From Deinococcus fonticola (lineage in GTDB: Bacteria; Deinococcota; Deinococci; Deinococcales; Deinococcaceae): a DNA stretch of 54,182 bases. The stretch is taken from positions 1 to 54,182 of the forward strand of contig NZ_SMMH01000025.1 in assembly GCF_004634215.1 (NCBI RefSeq), in the 5' to 3' direction. Shown here piece by piece: positions 50,623 to 54,182 of this stretch. The notes below the pieces were generated by a model. That model saw only the letters and a program-made list of their open reading frames with translations, was not told where the DNA came from and did no database searches. The first letter of the stretch is position 1. Each line of letters begins with the position of its first letter. The translations under genes were made by a program, and so were the position numbers.

Positions 50623-50658
50623 CTTCCCGGTGCGCCCAGGTGTGCCGGGAAGATTTTT
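50623..50658 (+). terminator. intrinsic terminator of the Roadblock operon
   Basis: CTTCCCGG (50623-50630) pairs with CCGGGAAG (50645-50652), long loop, followed by five T. Confidence 0.75.
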
Positions 50659-50661
50659 GAT

Positions 50662-50967
50662 TCAGTGTTCGGAATTCCCGACACCGTTTGGATGGACGTA
50701 AACAAGCCTGCGCCAATTACTGACGGGCTGGTCGTCAATCATCACGTGCGGTTTTGGCAGGAACGCGGTGAAACAGTGTTCCAACCCCACTTCACGCGCA
50801 CTTTCGCGGGCGTAAGCGGCCCCGCCGGAACTCCGGCAGAACAACTCCGCGCCGTTCCCGAACAACTGGCGGACGTAAGCAATGACAGCCGGAATAGGAA
50901 TGCGGGAGCGACCAGAGTTCCGTACCAGTGTTTCATCCACATCGACGTAAACGACCTGTTCTGCCAT
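50662..50967 (-). CDS. HAD-like phosphatase domain protein
   Basis: 101 residues. MAEQVVYVDVDETLVRNSGR holds the DxDxT nucleophile motif (D8, D10) of the HAD superfamily, ELFCRSSGG supplies a motif II-like Ser, and KPHVMIDDQPVS the C-terminal acid motif. It begins directly after the recG stop (TGAATG), so coupled to recG. Very short for a HAD enzyme; substrate unknown. Confidence 0.75.
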   Translation of the reverse strand: MAEQVVYVDVDETLVRNSGRSRIPIPAVIAYVRQLFGNGAELFCRSSGGAAYARESAREVGLEHCFTAFLPKPHVMIDDQPVSNWRRLVYVHPNGVGNSEH

Positions 50968-53307
50968 TCAGATCACTTCCCTGAACGCCACGCTCTGGCT
51001 GCGGTTTTGCAGTTCTGAACGCAGGTATTGCAGACGGGGGTGCTCCAGTTTCGGGTCGTGCGCCAGGATGTGTTTCGCCAGTTCCCGCGCCTGCTCGATG
51101 ATGCCCGTGTCGTTCGCCAGGTCGGCCAGCCGCAGATCGGGAATCCCGCTTTGCCGCGTGCCGCGCAGTTCGCCGGGGCCGCGCAGTTTCAGGTCGGCCT
51201 CGGCAATCACGAACCCGTCGGTGCTGCCCTCGATGATCTTCAGGCGCTTGCGGGTTTTCTGGCTGTGTTCCCCGGCGATCAGGACGCAGTAGCTCTGGGC
51301 GCTGCCACGCCCGACCCGCCCGCGCAACTGGTGCAACTGCGCCAGCCCGAAGCGTTCGGCGTTCTCGATGACCATCACGGTGGCGTTCGGTACGTCCACG
51401 CCCACCTCGATAACCGTGGTGGACACCAGAATGTCGAATTCCCTGCGCCGGAAGCGTTCCATCACATAATCCTTCTCGGCGGCCGCCATCTTGCCGTGTA
51501 GCAGGTCGATTCGCGCCTCGGGCAGGATGGTTTTGAGGTCGTCGGCCAGTTGTGTGGCGGCCAGCAACTCCAGGTTCTCGTTTTCCTCGATGAGGCTGGT
51601 GACCACGTAAGCCTGCCTTCCCTCGCGGATCTGCTTCATCACGAAGCCGTAGGCCTGGGTGCGGTAATTGTCCTGAATCAGCTTCGTCTCGATGGGCGTG
51701 CGCCCCGGCGGCAACTCGTCGATGATGCTCAGTTCCAGGTCGCCGTAAGCGGTCAGCGCCAGGCTGCGCGGAATGGGCGTGGCCGACATGACCAGCACGT
51801 CCGGGCGGCTTTGCAGCAGCTTGCGGCGTTGCTGCACGCCGAAGCGGTGCTCCTCGTCCACCACCGCCAGGCCCAGGTTGCCCCACTGCACGTTCTCCTG
51901 AATCAGCGCCTGGGTGCCCACCACCACGTCCACGTCCCCCTCGGCAATGCGGGTCTGCATCTCCAGTTTCTGCCGGGGCGTCATGGCGCCGATGAGGAGG
52001 CCCACGCGCACGTCCAGCTGGCCCAGGTAACCTTCGAGGTTCTTGAAGTGCTGCCGCGCCAGGATTTCCGTCGGGGCCATCAGCGCGCCCTGATACCCGT
52101 CGCGCACCGCCAGATACAGGGCGCAGGCCGCCACCGCCGTCTTGCCGCTGCCCACGTCACCCTGCACCAGCCGCGCCATTTGCCGGTCACTGCGCATGTC
52201 GTCGGTGATTTCCAGCAGCACGCGCCGCTGGGCGTTGGTGAAGCGGAAGGGCAGGGCCGCTTCAAATTTGCCGATGTCGTCGCCCGTCGCCTGAAAGCGT
52301 TTGCCCTGCAATACCGCGTCCTCGCCCTGAAGCAACATCCGCAGCTCCAGAAACAGGTACTCGTCGAAGCGCAGGCGCTGGTTGGCGCGCGACAGGTGTT
52401 CCTCGTCGCGGGGAAAGTGAATGCCCCACAGCGCGTCGGCCAGGTCGGTCACCGCGTACTTCTGGCGCCAGTGGGCCGGCAGGTAATCGTCGAGCGGCAC
52501 GGCCTGAAGCGCCTTGAAGGCCGCCTTGCGCAGAAACTCCTGGCTGATGCCGTCCTTGCTGTCGTACACGCCCACGATCCGCCCGGTGCTGAGGCTGTCC
52601 TGCGCGACCTCCATCTTCTCGATGTGCTCCACGCTCAACTGCACGCGGTTCCCGAACTTCTTCACCCGCCCGGTCAGGATCAGCCGTGCGCCCTCGCGCA
52701 GTTGCCGCTCCACCCACGGCTGGTTGAACCAGCTGGCTTTCACCCGCCCGCCCGACGGCGTTTCCAGCGTGATCTCGATGATCAGCATGTTCGGTTTAGG
52801 CGTGCGGCGGTGCTTGTTCACCACCACGCCCTCCACCGTGACCTTCTGCCCCTCCTCCACGTTCGCCAGGTCAGGCAGGGCACGTCTGTCCTCGTGACGG
52901 TGCGGGTAGGCGTGCAGCACGTCGCGCAGGTTGTGCAGGCCCAGGCTGCTCAGTTTGCGCGGGCCGCCCGGCCCGGTGTCCAGCTGCGCCACCGGCGTGT
53001 CCGGCGCGAGGCGTTCACCGGGGGCGGCGGCAGGCGGCGCGGGGCGCGCGGCACGCGAGGCCGCCGCTTTGGGCTTTTCCGTGTCCCCCAGCAGCTTCAG
53101 GGCGTCTTGCAACGCCCCGGCGCGTTCGGTTTCGTTCCAGTCGGCGTACCCGCTCAGGCGTTCACGCACTTTCGGGAAGGGGTTGGCCAGCGCCGAGGCC
53201 AGCAGCTTCTCCACGCCGCCCGCCACCACGCGGTTCTGGCACCCTCCGGCCAGTTCAGCCGCGAGAGGCCGCCGCAGTCGCTCGCGTAACTCCTGAACCG
53301 TCGCCAT
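50968..53307 (-). CDS. recG: ATP-dependent DNA helicase RecG
   Basis: 779 residues. An extended N-terminal part (~110 residues, Pro/Ala-rich near 85-100) before the wedge domain ([18 protein letters not shown]), helicase motifs [11 protein letters not shown] and [11 protein letters not shown], and [18 protein letters not shown]. RecG regresses stalled forks and Holliday junctions. The AGGAG site lies just before the ATG at 53307. The HAD-like gene follows without a gap. Confidence 0.96.
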   Translation of the reverse strand: MATVQELRERLRRPLAAELAGGCQNRVVAGGVEKLLASALANPFPKVRERLSGYADWNETERAGALQDALKLLGDTEKPKAAASRAARPAPPAAAPGERLAPDTPVAQLDTGPGGPRKLSSLGLHNLRDVLHAYPHRHEDRRALPDLANVEEGQKVTVEGVVVNKHRRTPKPNMLIIEITLETPSGGRVKASWFNQPWVERQLREGARLILTGRVKKFGNRVQLSVEHIEKMEVAQDSLSTGRIVGVYDSKDGISQEFLRKAAFKALQAVPLDDYLPAHWRQKYAVTDLADALWGIHFPRDEEHLSRANQRLRFDEYLFLELRMLLQGEDAVLQGKRFQATGDDIGKFEAALPFRFTNAQRRVLLEITDDMRSDRQMARLVQGDVGSGKTAVAACALYLAVRDGYQGALMAPTEILARQHFKNLEGYLGQLDVRVGLLIGAMTPRQKLEMQTRIAEGDVDVVVGTQALIQENVQWGNLGLAVVDEEHRFGVQQRRKLLQSRPDVLVMSATPIPRSLALTAYGDLELSIIDELPPGRTPIETKLIQDNYRTQAYGFVMKQIREGRQAYVVTSLIEENENLELLAATQLADDLKTILPEARIDLLHGKMAAAEKDYVMERFRRREFDILVSTTVIEVGVDVPNATVMVIENAERFGLAQLHQLRGRVGRGSAQSYCVLIAGEHSQKTRKRLKIIEGSTDGFVIAEADLKLRGPGELRGTRQSGIPDLRLADLANDTGIIEQARELAKHILAHDPKLEHPRLQYLRSELQNRSQSVAFREVI

Positions 53308-53511
<204 letters not shown>

Positions 53512-53601
53512 ATGACCAGCTTTGCGATGGCGTTTTGGAAAGATGGTGTCATCTGCCCCTCAGTACCCGACAGTTTCGAGAAGCGCTGTGCGGGAAGCTG
53601 A
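53512..53601 (+). CDS. short ORF before the IS element, possibly a truncated gene
   Basis: 29 residues, MTSFAMAFWKDGVICPSVPD and onward. A strong AGGAGG site five bases before the ATG suggests real translation, but the frame stops at the stem-loop near the transposase. It may be the start of a gene cut by the IS insertion. Confidence 0.4.
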   Translation: MTSFAMAFWKDGVICPSVPDSFEKRCAGS

Positions 53602-53622
53602 AAACCGAGTTTTCAGCTTCCC
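53592..53622. repeat. perfect 14-bp stem-loop before the transposase
   Basis: GGGAAGCTGAAAAC (53592-53605) and GTTTTCAGCTTCCC (53609-53622) are exact inverted repeats with a three-base loop CGA. Confidence 0.7.
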
Positions 53623-53656
53623 ACTTGCAATGGACACCCTATCTGGTGCCCTATAG

Positions 53657-54182
53657 AGCGCGCCAAACGCTGAACTCGTTGCTCTCAGTCTGAATTTCGC
53701 CTGCCACTTTCCTGAGTACCGGAAGAGCCAGGTCGAGCTTCTCTCGCTCGTCGTTTTTGCCCTGATCAAGGCCAAGGATGTGCGTCACGCAGCGCTCGCA
53801 GAGCGCTTCCCAGGCGATGCCAAAACAGACTCTGTCATCCGACGCCTTGAACGCTTCTTCGACCAGCATCCCCTGTGTCCAGCAGACGTGGCCCGCTTTC
53901 TCCTCCAGCTTCTCCCTGACCCCAAGCAGCGCGAATTCATCATTGACCGCACCAACTGGAAGTTGGGCGGTCAAGACGTCAATATTCTCGTTCTCGCCGT
54001 CATCTGGCGAGGCGTCGCCATTCCCCTCTTGTTTGAGTTCCTTGACCACAGTGGCAACAGCAACGCGGCGACCCGGCTGCTCATTCTTGAGGACGCACTC
54101 GAGATTCTGCATTGCCAGGACATCTTCACCCTCTATGGCGACCGTGAATTCATCGGCCAGGACTGGGTTGATGGTCTGATTG
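53657..54182 (+). mobile_element. IS4-like transposase, N-terminal part (partial, runs past the window)
   Basis: The frame opens after a TAG at 53654-53656 and stays open to the end: NFACHFPEYRKSQVELLSLV, then DAKTDSVIRRLERFF, FIIDRTNWKLGGQDVNILVL and TLYGDREFIGQDW. Two of the DDE aspartates are visible (Asp in IIDRTNW and in YGDREF), typical of the IS4 superfamily. No start codon was found in this frame; the N-terminus may be missing or use an unusual start. Confidence 0.75.

Overview
The window is a high-GC bacterial chromosome segment that fits Deinococcus or a close relative. The reasons are protein content (a RecG with a long N-terminal extension, a FadN-type beta-oxidation protein), many genes whose -10 box (TANNNT) lies 6-8 bases before the start codon so that the transcript must be leaderless, and a radiation/desiccation-response-like palindrome (RDRM, the DdrO operator) in the gyrA promoter. 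No plasmid, phage or CRISPR signals are seen. Both edges carry pieces of insertion-sequence transposases, so the segment lies between mobile elements.

Layout. 1-95: tail of an IS transposase. 215-3084: a basic, AT-hook-like protein, then ccdA-ccmA-ccmB (cytochrome c maturation). 3244-4848: pckA. 4986-5287: a 56-residue hydrophilic protein and tRNA-Ala(UGC). 5397-7798: murD-ftsW (peptidoglycan). 8076-8905: rplM-rpsI. 9087-9613: a frameshifted nuclease-like gene. 9753-13097: a sugar-binding lipid- or periplasm-exported protein and a GH20 hexosaminidase. 13115-14493: a coupled Nudix/lipoprotein hydrolase pair. 14631-16924: dxr-rseP, converging on 16986-21191, the rpsB-tsf-pyrH-frr-cdsA run. 21418-24925: two exported hydrolases with a divergent HTH regulator. 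25011-26729: an M3 oligoendopeptidase with an amber codon at position 51. 26833-31299: aldo/keto reductase, small unknown gene, HtrA-like protease, msrB, hydrolase. 31587-37060: beta-oxidation genes fadN and fadA around a hydrolase and an unknown gene. 37114-39499: a nitroreductase / type III polyketide synthase / ICMT-like methyltransferase operon in which all three genes overlap. 39559-42545: unknown gene, ABC-F protein with an extra C-terminal region, glycine-rich unknown protein. 42805-44939: ferredoxin-NADP reductase and a CRP/FNR regulator. 45434-50604: lytic transglycosylase, gyrA, a tyrosine phosphatase and three overlapping Roadblock/LC7 genes. 50662-53307: recG and a HAD-like gene. 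53512-54182: a short ORF and the start of an IS4-like transposase.

How it works together. Much of the segment is housekeeping: translation (rpsB, tsf, frr, rplM, rpsI, tRNA-Ala), envelope synthesis (murD, ftsW, dxr, cdsA, rseP, lytic transglycosylase), DNA topology and repair (gyrA, recG), and carbon flow (pckA, fadN/fadA). The most interesting parts are the RDRM over the gyrA promoter, a perfect match to the remembered Thermus FadR operator before fadN, the compact polyketide operon (probably methylated alkylpyrones), the Roadblock trio without a neighbouring GTPase, and two interrupted genes (9087-9613, 25011-26729) where a single base change would restore the full protein. All functions are inferred from sequence motifs read by eye; no database search was run.
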